Assembly (NCBI GenBank): GCA_049510055.1
Contig: JBEKZI010000045.1
Coordinates: forward strand, 1-16,297
Length of the DNA: 16,297 nt
Reading direction: 5' to 3'
DNA from: JALHTV01 sp049510055
GTDB lineage: Bacteria; Planctomycetota; Phycisphaerae; SM23-33
In this document: positions 1 through 7,584 of the stretch, one piece after another
How the letters are laid out: each line of letters opens with the position of its first letter
How positions within the stretch are numbered: the stretch's first letter is position 1
Notes under the pieces: model-generated
The model's database searches: none
Seen by the model: the letters and a program-made list of their open reading frames with translations, nothing else
What the model was told of the DNA's origin: nothing
Position numbers and translations under genes: made by a program

Positions 1-2
1 AA

Positions 3-260
3 ACGGGCGTGGGCGGGGGCTGCAGCGTGCCCCTCGGCGTCAACGCCAGACTCTCGGGCGACCGGGTGACCCTGCATGCCGTGTTCGGCGACGACGACGG
101 CGCGATCATCTTCAAAGAGCGCGCGGAAGGTCCCCGAGAAGAAGCGGACCTGCTCGTGTCGCGCCTCCTGGAAGGCTTGAGGCTGGCACGGAGGACGGGA
201 ATACCCGGTTCGGAAAGTGCTCCGAATGCATCTCGCCCCAAGGGTACTCGACGGGATTGA
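3..260 (+). CDS. hemC: Hydroxymethylbilane synthase (porphobilinogen deaminase), C-terminal part, 5'-partial
   Basis: The enzyme joins four porphobilinogen molecules into hydroxymethylbilane in cytosolic tetrapyrrole (heme) synthesis. Only the C-terminal domain is in the window; the frame is open from the left edge, so the start lies outside. The family signature GGGCSVPLG is plain, and its Cys (codon 21-23) is the residue that carries the dipyrromethane cofactor. The domain then runs on with DRVTLHAVFGDDDG and ends in an amphipathic helix near EEADLLVSRLLEGL. The last 24 or so residues (from about position 183 to the TGA at 258-260) are Arg/Ser/Pro-rich and unlike a HemC terminus. They lie antisense to a transposase-like stretch, so I infer that the natural end was replaced by inserted DNA and that the present stop belongs to that DNA. 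The identity is secure; the altered tail is an inference. Confidence 0.9.
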   Translation, partial: TGVGGGCSVPLGVNARLSGDRVTLHAVFGDDDGAIIFKERAEGPREEADLLVSRLLEGLRLARRTGIPGSESAPNASRPKGTRRD

Positions 261-385
261 GCTCCGGAGAGCAACGCAGCCGGCGCTTGGGCCTTTTAGG
301 GCGCGTCCAATGCAAAAATTCGCTATTTGCAGGCGCCTATGGAGCCGGGTGCGCACGTACGGCCGTCCGTCCACAGGGCAGCGGC
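190..385 (-). pseudogene. Remnant of an IS630-type DDE transposase
   Basis: Read on the minus strand, about 318 to 190 encodes SPELNPVEYPWGEMHSEHFPN. This resembles the stretch around the last catalytic acid of IS630-family transposases, typically (A/S)PELNPVEhLWxxxKxxxLaNFxP; the Glu in NPVE is the catalytic residue. The same frame continues upstream through a TAG at 337-339 into the last codons of the DUF2079 gene, where a hydrophilic tail (about 339-385) replaces expected membrane sequence. No start codon, no DDE N-terminal part and no terminal inverted repeats are visible, so this is a fragment of about 130-200 bp. It overlaps the hemC stop. The match rests on a short motif, so the call is moderate. 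The alternative is chance similarity of an antisense frame, although truncation of both flanking genes at the same place supports an insertion scar. Confidence 0.45.
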
Positions 386-1749
386 CAGCCTCGCGCTGCG
401 TTGAGCAGGCCGAAGGGCAGGAAAAGGATCAGCAAGAAAAAGATGGACTCCGAGCTCAAAACTTCCGGCCAAAAGACTCGCGGGCGCAAAAACGGAGACA
501 TCGCAATCTCCCAGGCGGAATTCCCCAAATATTGGAACCGCCAAACCTGGTAACGGGTAAAGTCCATCGTCCCGAAAATGATAACCGCCGCGGCCAGGAA
601 ACCCGCCGCGACGACCAGGCTTACCCACGGCGCCGGCAGCCACGCGAACGCCGGCGACTTTTTCCGGTCTCTCTCGAGCCAGGCCAGGACGGCCAGGCCG
701 GCGGTCAAGACGATGACGGTGACCAGCACGTCCTCCTTGAAGCTGCACGCCAACGCCGCCAATACCAACGCCGCCGCCTTGCGCCCGGAAACCAGGCAAT
801 ACGCCGCCGCCAGCATCAGCGGGATCGCGGCGCTGACCGGATGCCAGCCATAACTGAAATTGAGGTTGAGCTGCTCCACGACGGGCCAGGCCAGATAGGC
901 GCCCGCCCAGGCCGCCGCCGCGGCGGACATCGCGCCCAGCTTGCGGGCGATGCCGTAGACGAACACGGCCGGGGAGGCCAGGCACACCGCCTGGATGGCA
1001 AAGAACACATGGGCGTCGGGCCACAATCCCCACAGCGGCGCCAGCAGCGCCAGGCCGGGATTGAAATGGTCCCAAAAGGCCGGCAGCCCCGGCGTCTGCT
1101 GGAGAAAGCCCACCCCCCGCCAGGTATTGATGACCCGGCGGGCGAAGTGGCCGAAATCAAAGTACCCCAACTGATAGTCCGCGTAGGCCCGGTGCGATTG
1201 CCAGAACCACCAGACCCCCAATCCCAAAGCCGCCAGCACCATCGCGGAAAACCACCCCGCCTCGCGCCCCACGGCAGGTGCAGGACGTTCCGAATTAAAA
1301 AGTTTCGCGCGGGCGAAGTCCTTCACCACCAGGCCCGTCAGGAACGCCAGGCCGATGGGTTCCAGAAACGTCCTCGGCAAAGACGGCCAGGCCAGCCGGA
1401 GCAATTCCAGGATCGGTATGGCCCAGAATCCCACGCCGCACAAAACCAGCTTCGTCCATCCCCGCCGGGTCGTCGGCAATGCAGCCGCGGCCATCCATCC
1501 TACGGCCAAGGCCGGGAAGACGACCCAGAACAGGTGCGGCACCAAAAAAATGAGCAATGGCGTGAAACATTCAAGCGGCCCGGATACGTCCGCCGTCACC
1601 ACATAGGCCCAGACCATGTGCACCCGCGTCAGCAGCAGGCCCATGCTCCACAGCCAGCCGATGGCTACCAGCAGACCGATAGCCACCCGCAGGGTGCGGG
1701 AGGGAGCGGTTCGGAACGCCAAGGCCGACTGTTCGTTACCCGGCATCAT
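337..1749 (-). CDS. DUF2079 family polytopic membrane protein, C-terminally truncated
   Basis: A 470-residue integral membrane protein with about ten hydrophobic segments (for example residues 22-40, 62-90, 100-118, 168-183, 246-265, 305-335, 342-357, 375-392 and 434-449). It has DUF2079 features: a short loop with YFDFGHFARR (196-205), DHFNPGLALLAPLW (227-240), a QA-containing helix after it, GWHP (301-304) and FKEDV (337-341). The family is thought to be related to lipid-linked glycosyltransferases of the GT-C type, but its substrate is unknown. Two in-frame ATGs sit at 1744-1749, with no clear Shine-Dalgarno sequence. The gene starts 36 nt after the TPR gene's stop, so the two probably share a transcript. 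The family normally continues well past the helix at 434-449. Here it stops after 20 hydrophilic residues that lie in the transposase-like remnant, so the product is probably truncated and may be non-functional. Confidence 0.78.
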   Translation of the reverse strand: MMPGNEQSALAFRTAPSRTLRVAIGLLVAIGWLWSMGLLLTRVHMVWAYVVTADVSGPLECFTPLLIFLVPHLFWVVFPALAVGWMAAAALPTTRRGWTKLVLCGVGFWAIPILELLRLAWPSLPRTFLEPIGLAFLTGLVVKDFARAKLFNSERPAPAVGREAGWFSAMVLAALGLGVWWFWQSHRAYADYQLGYFDFGHFARRVINTWRGVGFLQQTPGLPAFWDHFNPGLALLAPLWGLWPDAHVFFAIQAVCLASPAVFVYGIARKLGAMSAAAAAWAGAYLAWPVVEQLNLNFSYGWHPVSAAIPLMLAAAYCLVSGRKAAALVLAALACSFKEDVLVTVIVLTAGLAVLAWLERDRKKSPAFAWLPAPWVSLVVAAGFLAAAVIIFGTMDFTRYQVWRFQYLGNSAWEIAMSPFLRPRVFWPEVLSSESIFFLLILFLPFGLLNAARGWPLPCGRTAVRAHPAP

Positions 1750-1785
1750 GGGTTAAACGTGATAATCGCACCGGTCCGTCCGGCC

Positions 1786-3165
1786 TTAGCCCTTGGCGGA
1801 GAGTTTCTTGCGGATGTTGTCCACACGGACGCGGACGTCTTTATAGTTGAAGTCGATCATGGCCACTCTGGAGAAATTCTCCAGGGCCTTGGGAAGGTCG
1901 CCCATTTGCTCCAGGACGTCGCCGAGGGTATAGCGCAGGTCCATTTCCTGGTTTTCGGTCAATTCCTGCGCCAGGACCCGTTCCAACGTTTGAGCGGCTT
2001 CGGGCAGCCAGCCTTTTTTGGCGAACGCCTGGCCGAGATAGTTGATCGCCCGCAGCGCCCGGCGCGGATCACGCTGCGCCTGCTGGAAGGAGCCGATGGC
2101 CTCGTCGTACTTGCCGGCCAGGAACTGCCGCCGCCCCAGCTCGAACTTCAACCCCAGGTCCGTGGGATAGTTCACCGCCCTTTCGGCGTATTCCTCCAGC
2201 TCGAACTCCAGTTGGCGGCGGACCTGGGCGGCGGCGCCTTCCTTGTCGCCGGCGTCCATAAGTTGGTGGTATCGCCGGGTCATCTGGGCGATGCGGATAT
2301 CGCCGATGCGCATCTTGAACTGATAGGCCTTCAGGTCGTTATACGCCTTGGTCAGGACCTCAATGGCCTCGGTCTCGGCGGCCTCATCCGACAGCCTCAG
2401 CAAGGCGTCTATAAACGCGTTGATCTTGCCCAACTGAGAAGGAGAGGCCAGGTATTCCGCGCGGGTCCTGTCGACCTGCTGCTTGAGGTACGACTTCGCC
2501 TGCATAAGGGAGTCTTTCTCGATCAGCTCCTTCTGCTTGGCCATGTCGCGGACGGACTGGGTGAAGTCGCCTTCCTGGTCGTACTTGCCCTTCTGGATGG
2601 TGTGCCTGGCCGACAGTCGCGAGAGCTTCTCCGCCACGGTGGCGTCGTCCGGGCTGAGCGCCCGCAGGATCTCGCAGGCCTGGATGGCCATGCGATACTC
2701 CTCGACCGAGGTGTAGGCATCCACCAGCAGGCTCAGCACCTTCTTGCTGGGTTTGGCCGGGGGACGTTGGGAGAGGAACAGGATGTCGCAGGCCCACTTG
2801 GCCACCAGGGGCAACTCGAGCTTCCGGGCGGCTTTGAAGACCGTTTCCATGTGGGATAACGCGCCGGGGTCACGGCTGAGGAGGTACTCGGCGTTGATCA
2901 TTTCATCCAGGGGGGTTTTTCCGCCGCGGTGCTTGAGTTGCTCCATCATGCCGGCGGGCTTGCCCCCTTTGGCCTTGCGGTTCAGGGCCGTATCCCACAG
3001 CTTCTGATGCCCGCGTTCGACGTTCCCCGGCTCGCGCTTGATCCCCTCCAGATACAGTTCGATGGCAAAGTCCCAATTACCGAGTTGGGCAACTTCGTCG
3101 GCCCGCTCAAAGAAGGCCTTGCCCATTCCGTCCTGCCCCGTCTCTTCCGCGTTCGCCTCGCTCAT
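1786..3165 (-). CDS. Tetratricopeptide-repeat protein, cytoplasmic, function unknown
   Basis: This 459-residue soluble protein has no signal peptide or membrane segment. TPR-like helical pairs occur near the N-terminus (residues 16-45, with the WDFAIELYLEGIKREPGN pattern) and as a cluster at the C-terminus (about 336-367, 372-403 and 409-440, each with the spaced Gly/Ala/Tyr/Pro pattern). The middle (about 185-330) is charged and helical with many Lys, Glu and Gln, and may be coiled coil. TPRs are protein-protein interaction scaffolds, so a partner is expected but cannot be named. The ATG at 3163-3165 opens the frame; upstream there is only a weak GGAA. A sigma70-like promoter lies at 3210-3238. 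The DUF2079 gene follows 36 nt downstream and is probably co-transcribed. No enzyme motif is visible. Confidence 0.8.
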   Translation of the reverse strand: MSEANAEETGQDGMGKAFFERADEVAQLGNWDFAIELYLEGIKREPGNVERGHQKLWDTALNRKAKGGKPAGMMEQLKHRGGKTPLDEMINAEYLLSRDPGALSHMETVFKAARKLELPLVAKWACDILFLSQRPPAKPSKKVLSLLVDAYTSVEEYRMAIQACEILRALSPDDATVAEKLSRLSARHTIQKGKYDQEGDFTQSVRDMAKQKELIEKDSLMQAKSYLKQQVDRTRAEYLASPSQLGKINAFIDALLRLSDEAAETEAIEVLTKAYNDLKAYQFKMRIGDIRIAQMTRRYHQLMDAGDKEGAAAQVRRQLEFELEEYAERAVNYPTDLGLKFELGRRQFLAGKYDEAIGSFQQAQRDPRRALRAINYLGQAFAKKGWLPEAAQTLERVLAQELTENQEMDLRYTLGDVLEQMGDLPKALENFSRVAMIDFNYKDVRVRVDNIRKKLSAKG

Positions 3166-3209
3166 GCGTGTAGTTCCAACCTGGGTAAGTTCTTGGCTTA
3201 TTGTCGTTT

Positions 3210-3238
3210 AATTTAACCGACTCTCGCCCGGCTGGCAA
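3210..3238 (-). promoter_or_regulatory. Sigma70-like promoter for the TPR-DUF2079 operon
   Basis: On the minus strand, TTGCCA (3233-3238; five of six to consensus) is followed after 17 nt by TAAATT (3210-3215; four of six). This would give a leader of about 38 nt before the ATG at 3165. It is a sequence match only. Confidence 0.5.
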
Positions 3239-3270
3239 GCCCAAGGCCCCCGCGCCGCGGTGTCGTCGGG

Positions 3271-4770
3271 CTATATTCCCAAAAGGACCCGCCGGATCTT
3301 CCGGAAACTCTGCCGCCATCCCAGCTCGCCCGCCCGTCGCAGCGTGGTGCGCGAGAAAATGCGCTTCAGCCGATTCCGCTTATTGCGGCGGTCCACCTCG
3401 CGCTCGATCGGACCCAGGAGTTCCCGGAATCGCCGGGGCGGGATGGCCTTGCAAAAGCAGTTGGCGGGGCTCTGATGGTTGTACAGCGTGGGGTCGAAAT
3501 CCTCCCCGATCAGGCCCATCTGGCGGCACAGCTCGTAGGCCTCGGTATTCGGATACGGGGTGAAGATGCTGTACACCACGGTGTCGCAGTGGACGGCCTC
3601 CATCGCGGCCCGCGTGTCGGCCAGCGTCTGCTCGGTCTCCTGGGGAAAGCCCACCATGAAAAAGGTCACCAGTTCCAGCCGGGATCGCTTGATTTCGCGG
3701 CAGGCGGCCAGGGCCGAGGCAATGGTGATATTCTTGTGAATGGCCCGCAGGATCTCGTCGTTGCCCGACTCGATGCCGAGATTGATTTTGTAGCAGCCGC
3801 CGGCCTTCATCGTCTCCACCGTGGCGCGGTCGATCAGGTTGACGTGGGTTTCGCAGCTCCAGGCGACGCCCCGACACTGTGTACGGATCGCCCGGCACAG
3901 GGCCTCGGTGTAGTCGCGCCGGACGCCAAAGAGGTCGTCGTCGAAGTTCACGAACCGCAGCCCCCCGGCCCGCAGGCCGCGAATCTCCGCCGCCACGTTG
4001 TCCGGCGAACGGTAGCGCACCGACCGGCCCCAGATGTTCCGCGAGCCGCAATAGAGGCACTGATACGGGCAGCCTCGCGTGGCAAAAATGTTGCGGAACG
4101 CGCTGCGGGGATACGTGGAATAATCCCGAAGCACCGCCGGGGCGACCTGGTGGGGAAACGGCAAACTGTCCAGGTCGTGCATGAGGGGGCGGGGCGGATT
4201 GGCCACCACCTCCCCGCCGCGGCGGAAGACCACCCCGGCCACGGCGCCGAGGTCGGCCCCGCGATCCAGGGCCGATAGAAGCTCGACGATCGTCCGCTCC
4301 CCCTCGCCGCGGACGCACACGTCGATCGAGGGGTTTCTCAGGATTTCCCGCCCGACCATCGACGCATGCGGGCCGCCGACGATCACTCGCATGTCGGGGT
4401 CGATCCGCTTGACCATCTCCGCCACGCGGCAGGCCGAGGCGAAGTTCTGCGTCTTGGCCGTCAGGCCCACCACCGCCGGCTGAAAATCCTGAATCACCGC
4501 GGCCACCTCCTGCCAGATTGCTGCGGAAGAGTCCTGCAAAGCACGGAGGTAGCTCTCAAAGCCCTTGCTCGCCCAGTACCGCACCTCGATGGGCTCGGAC
4601 GGCCCGGCGAAATCGGCATTGTAGACCTGCACCTCCCAGGGCGCCCCCGCCCGGATCGCCCCGGCCAGGTACGCCAGGCCCAGAGGGAAGCGGTCCAGGG
4701 AATACGTCTCCTTGAACAGCCGCTGGAACGGGGGTTCGATCAGCAGGATCCGCCGCGCCCGATTGCTCAT
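3271..4770 (-). CDS. B12-binding-domain radical SAM protein, substrate unknown
   Basis: A 499-residue two-domain enzyme. Residues 1-165 form a cobalamin-binding-like Rossmann domain: RILLIEPPF at the start, FPLGLAYLAGAIR (28-40), VVGLTAKT (100-106) and VIVGGPHAS (129-137). Residues 225-440 form the radical SAM barrel with the cluster motif CPYQCLYC, that is CX3CX2C at Cys234, Cys238 and Cys241, followed by YRSPDNV. Further barrel motifs are FDDDLFG (276-282), LGIESGND (331-338) and MVGFPQET (372-379). The C-terminal 50 residues are strongly basic. Members of this class carry out methylations, cyclisations and other radical reactions, often in lipid, pigment or natural-product pathways; nothing here fixes the substrate. 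The start is the ATG at 4768-4770. An AGGAG lies 14 nt upstream, too far for ideal ribosome binding. No partner biosynthetic genes lie nearby, so it looks like a stand-alone gene. Confidence 0.92.
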   Translation of the reverse strand: MSNRARRILLIEPPFQRLFKETYSLDRFPLGLAYLAGAIRAGAPWEVQVYNADFAGPSEPIEVRYWASKGFESYLRALQDSSAAIWQEVAAVIQDFQPAVVGLTAKTQNFASACRVAEMVKRIDPDMRVIVGGPHASMVGREILRNPSIDVCVRGEGERTIVELLSALDRGADLGAVAGVVFRRGGEVVANPPRPLMHDLDSLPFPHQVAPAVLRDYSTYPRSAFRNIFATRGCPYQCLYCGSRNIWGRSVRYRSPDNVAAEIRGLRAGGLRFVNFDDDLFGVRRDYTEALCRAIRTQCRGVAWSCETHVNLIDRATVETMKAGGCYKINLGIESGNDEILRAIHKNITIASALAACREIKRSRLELVTFFMVGFPQETEQTLADTRAAMEAVHCDTVVYSIFTPYPNTEAYELCRQMGLIGEDFDPTLYNHQSPANCFCKAIPPRRFRELLGPIEREVDRRNKRNRLKRIFSRTTLRRAGELGWRQSFRKIRRVLLGI

Positions 4771-4947
4771 GGTGCTTTTGGCCGCTCCTACCCGGCCGGC
4801 GGGGATTTTTTGCGACCGTCAAACCCGAGGGAGCCGTGGATTCCGTCGGGCTGCGCGTCATCCGCGTTCATGCGGTCCTGCAAGCAAGACAGGCTCAACA
4901 CCCTACTTTGCAACAAGCCTGTGTGGCCATGCGTCTGCTTACTTCAC
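4771..4947. other. Intergenic region between the radical SAM and LEPR-XLL genes
   Basis: This 177-bp gap has no convincing gene. It contains a 7-bp inverted repeat (ACAGGCT at 4889-4895 and AGCCTGT at 4916-4922, 20-nt loop) downstream of the LEPR-XLL gene on the minus strand. This is a weak terminator candidate, as only a short T-poor tract follows. No strong promoter for the radical SAM gene could be picked out. Confidence 0.4.
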
Positions 4948-7308
4948 CTAAGTGATCGTCAAACTATTGGATATGACTAAGGTCAGCGAGCCGTCGGTCG
5001 CCTTCAAGGTGTAAGGGCCGGCCTTGGAAAGCGTCAGGTTGTTGAACGTCGCCACGCCGGCCGCGGCTGCGATCTTGACCGTGCCGCCGAGCTTGGCGCC
5101 GCTGGGCCCGGAGGCAATGGCCAGCGTCACGGACGACGTATTCGTGGTCACCACGTTGTTGTTGGCATCCAGGATTTGCACCGTCACCGCTGGACTGATC
5201 ACGGTGTTGGCGGTGGTGCCCGTCGGCTGCTGGAGGAAGGCCAGTTTAGCCGCCGCTCCGGGCGTGACTGTGAAGCTATTGGACGTGGCCAACGTCAGCG
5301 ACCCGTCCGTGGCCGTCAGGGTGTACGTCCCGGCCTTGGTCAACGTCAGATTGTTGAACGTGGCCACGCCGCTGACCGCCTTGACCGTCCCCGTGCCGCC
5401 CAGCGTCGTGCCCGCCGGCCCGGTGGCGATGGCGAGCGCGACGTTGGAGGTATCCGTTGTGATCACGTTGCCGCAGGCATCCATCACATCGACCTTTACC
5501 GCCGGGTTAATCTTGCTGCCGGCGGCGGTGCCGGTCGGCTGCTGAACGAAGGCCAGCTTGGCAGCCGCGCCGGGGCTGATCGTGAAGCTGGCGGACGTGA
5601 CCGCTTTCAGCGAACCATCCGTCGCCTTCAGCGTGTACGCCCCGACCTTGGCCAAGGTCAGGTTGTTGAACGTGGCCACGCCATTGACCACCTTGGCCGT
5701 TGCCGTGCCGCCCAGCGTCGCGCCCGTCGGCCCGGAGGCGATGGCCAGCGCCACGCTGGAGGCGTCCGCGGTCGCCACGTTGCCGTTGGCGTCCAGGAGC
5801 TCGACGGTGACCGCAGGGTTGATCACGCTGCCCGCCTTCGTGCTGGTCGGGGATTGGAGGAAGGCAAGTTTCGTGGCGGCGCCGGCCACAACGTTGAAGC
5901 TGTCGGAGGTCGTGCCGGTCAGCGCGCCGTCGGTCGCTTGCAGGATATAGGTCCCGGCCTTGGTCAGCGTCAGGTTGTTGAACGTGGCCACGCCGTTGAC
6001 CGCCTTGGCCGTTACCGTGCCGCCCAGCGTCGCGCCCGTCGGCCCGGAGGCAAGAGTCAGCGTCACGGTCGATTTATCCGCGGTCACCACGTCCCCGTCG
6101 CTGTCCAGAACATTAACCGTCACCGCCGGGTTGATCTTGCTGCCCGCCGTTGTGGTGGTCGGCTGCTGGGTGAAAGCCAATTTCGTAGCCGTCGCGGTTA
6201 CCGCCGAATTGACCAGCACTACCATGTCTGCATGGTCAGAATCCTCAAGGGAGGTGCCGAAGCCGATGACGTTCTTTGAGCGGTCCATCGCCCCGACGAG
6301 GTCGACTGTGCCGCCGTCGGTCCCCGTTGCAACGATATGGGCGCTCATCACGCCATTGGCGTTTACGGTATACGTGCCGCTAAGGGTCATCGAAGTGCCA
6401 TCCTTGTCGGTGGCCTGGCCGGTAAGACCGCCCTTGCCGTTGAAGGTGACGGTTCCCTTCACATGCATGCCGGCAAGCGTCCAGGTGCCGTTGGCATCCG
6501 CGTTGCTGTAGGTGCCGGAATACTTGACCATCACAAGCAGGTCGGCGTCGTCGCCATCCTCGTAGCCCGGCTGACTGCCCAGGTTCTGGTCGTCGAACGC
6601 CATGACGTCCTTGGAATCGTTGAGCGTGCCGACTAAAGTGTCGGGTTGACCGGACGAACCACTTACGTGTGGGGAGAACGTTACCGTCCCGTCGGAGGTG
6701 ACCGAATAGGTTCCTCCAGTGACGCTTCCCGTAACACTCTTCGTTCCAGAGTCATTCGAAGTGACGAAGCTTCCGCCGGTAATATTGCCCTTGCCGTCAA
6801 ACGTTACCGTCCCGTGAACGCTCTCTCCGGAGAAACTCCAGGTGCCCGAAACATCGGCGTTTGAGAACGTCCCCAGGCTGTGCTTGACCAGAAGGTTCAG
6901 GCCGGCGTCTTCGGTGTCGGAGTTGGGCAGGGACGCGTAGTTCGCCGCGACAACGTCCTTGGTGGTATTGAGGGCGCCCACGCCGTCGTACGTGCTGCTG
7001 CTCCCTACGTTGTGGACGTCCACCGTCACCACGCCCGAGGAGGTGACGTTATACGTGCCCGTCATACTGATCGAAGTGCCATCCTCATGGGTCAATGAGG
7101 CGGACGTCACGAGCCCCGCGCCGTCCATCACAACGGCCCCGGCGTCATGCATCCCTTGAAGGGCAAGCGTCCCGCTGAGAGCCGCGTCGGTGAAGCCGCT
7201 TAACAATACGCGGGGCTCCAGCGATTCCACGCCCGTCCAGGGAGCATCGGCGGTGACGTTCAGCAACCGTTTGTGCGCCGGCTGAAAAACAATCCCTACT
7301 CGGTCCAT
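4948..7308 (-). CDS. LEPR-XLL motif extracellular repeat protein with four 104-residue Ig-like repeats
   Basis: The protein has 786 residues from the ATG at 7306-7308. That start is chosen for a strong AGGAGG (7316-7321) 7 nt away; the longer frame to 7359 would need a TTG. Near the N-terminus is LEPRVLLSG (residues 30-38), the planctomycete LEPR-XLL motif found on secreted or surface proteins. Then come three related modules (about 39-144, 145-264 and 265-369), each with a GTxTFxGKGxxTG-like core and a GTYxVxxxG strand; modules 1 and 3 also share DGTSxxxxGTY. After these come four repeats in exact 104-residue register (KLAF at residues 376, 480, 584 and 688), each with AKLAFxQQPT, INPAV, GPxGAxLGG, GVATFNNLTL and YTLxATDGSLT. 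The pattern suggests beta-sandwich (bacterial Ig-like) domains of a surface adhesin or matrix protein. No Cys pairs, enzyme motif, PEP-CTERM tail or C-terminal membrane anchor are seen, so it is probably released or bound through the LEPR region. Confidence 0.88.
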   Translation of the reverse strand: MDRVGIVFQPAHKRLLNVTADAPWTGVESLEPRVLLSGFTDAALSGTLALQGMHDAGAVVMDGAGLVTSASLTHEDGTSISMTGTYNVTSSGVVTVDVHNVGSSSTYDGVGALNTTKDVVAANYASLPNSDTEDAGLNLLVKHSLGTFSNADVSGTWSFSGESVHGTVTFDGKGNITGGSFVTSNDSGTKSVTGSVTGGTYSVTSDGTVTFSPHVSGSSGQPDTLVGTLNDSKDVMAFDDQNLGSQPGYEDGDDADLLVMVKYSGTYSNADANGTWTLAGMHVKGTVTFNGKGGLTGQATDKDGTSMTLSGTYTVNANGVMSAHIVATGTDGGTVDLVGAMDRSKNVIGFGTSLEDSDHADMVVLVNSAVTATATKLAFTQQPTTTTAGSKINPAVTVNVLDSDGDVVTADKSTVTLTLASGPTGATLGGTVTAKAVNGVATFNNLTLTKAGTYILQATDGALTGTTSDSFNVVAGAATKLAFLQSPTSTKAGSVINPAVTVELLDANGNVATADASSVALAIASGPTGATLGGTATAKVVNGVATFNNLTLAKVGAYTLKATDGSLKAVTSASFTISPGAAAKLAFVQQPTGTAAGSKINPAVKVDVMDACGNVITTDTSNVALAIATGPAGTTLGGTGTVKAVSGVATFNNLTLTKAGTYTLTATDGSLTLATSNSFTVTPGAAAKLAFLQQPTGTTANTVISPAVTVQILDANNNVVTTNTSSVTLAIASGPSGAKLGGTVKIAAAAGVATFNNLTLSKAGPYTLKATDGSLTLVISNSLTIT
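4951..6195 (-). repeat. Four tandem 312-bp coding repeats in the LEPR-XLL gene
   Basis: The same 11-mer ttgttgaacgt (plus strand) recurs at 5039, 5351, 5663 and 5975, each exactly 312 bp apart, within longer near-identical blocks. At the protein level the period is 104 residues for all four units, with no insertions or deletions between them. The last unit ends a few residues short, at the stop codon. The even spacing indicates expansion by tandem duplication, possibly homogenised by recombination. Confidence 0.92.
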
Positions 7309-7315
7309 GTGTTTT

Positions 7316-7321
7316 CCTCCT
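7316..7321 (-). promoter_or_regulatory. Shine-Dalgarno sequence that sets the LEPR-XLL start
   Basis: AGGAGG on the minus strand, 7 nt before the ATG at 7306-7308. It is the strongest ribosome binding site in the window and argues against the longer TTG-initiated reading to 7359. Confidence 0.8.
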
Positions 7322-7374
7322 ACACATACGTTCCTTTGGTTACAAACGCGGTCTCCCAAAAGGAACTTTTAGGC

Positions 7375-7404
7375 ACTGTATGAGGTTGCCTTCGGCCCTG
7401 TCAA
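7375..7404 (-). promoter_or_regulatory. Sigma70-like promoter for the LEPR-XLL gene
   Basis: On the minus strand, a perfect TTGACA (7399-7404) is separated by 18 nt from TACAGT (7375-7380; four of six to consensus). The predicted leader of about 60 nt ends with the AGGAGG ribosome binding site at 7316-7321. Confidence 0.55.
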
Positions 7405-7513
7405 TCTTTTTCCGCCGGCCCGGTGAGGCGCGATCCTGAGGCACCCGGTCCTGGTGTCAAGCGAAAGGGCATAGGGCGGCCTGCCCGCAGGGACGGAGGG
7501 ATCATGGTGAAAC

Positions 7514-7561
7514 GAATCGCCCTTGCCGAGTCGGCTCTGCCGACCTCCGCAAGGGCGATTC
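7514..7561 (-). terminator. Nested stem-loop downstream of the PEP-CTERM gene, possible terminator
   Basis: A perfect 13-bp inverted repeat (gaatcgcccttgc at 7514-7526 and its complement at 7549-7561) encloses a second perfect 6-bp hairpin (gtcggc 7530-7535, gccgac 7539-7544, loop tct). It sits between the PEP-CTERM stop and the LEPR-XLL promoter. On the minus strand the stem is followed by GTTTCACC, a poor U-tract, so termination would be weak or the element may have another role such as RNA protection. Confidence 0.5.
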
Positions 7562-7584
7562 AACACGGATCTCAAGATTGGGGA

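Noticed and set aside
217..2859. An open frame of 880 codons on the plus strand
   Set aside because: It runs antisense to the DUF2079 and TPR genes. Its first part is Arg/Gln/Pro-rich and its later part is an antisense reading of helical sequence. It has no family motifs, and long antisense frames are common in GC-rich DNA.
4951..6195. A CRISPR-like or non-coding satellite interpretation of the periodic repeats
   Set aside because: The period of 312 bp equals 104 codons, the frame stays open throughout and the units translate into matching beta-rich domains. There are no short repeats with unique spacers.
5176..6279. A 367-codon plus-strand frame with apparent repeats
   Set aside because: It is antisense to the 312-bp repeats of the LEPR-XLL gene, which explains its periodicity. 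Its composition (Arg/Gly/His-rich) is that of a shadow frame.
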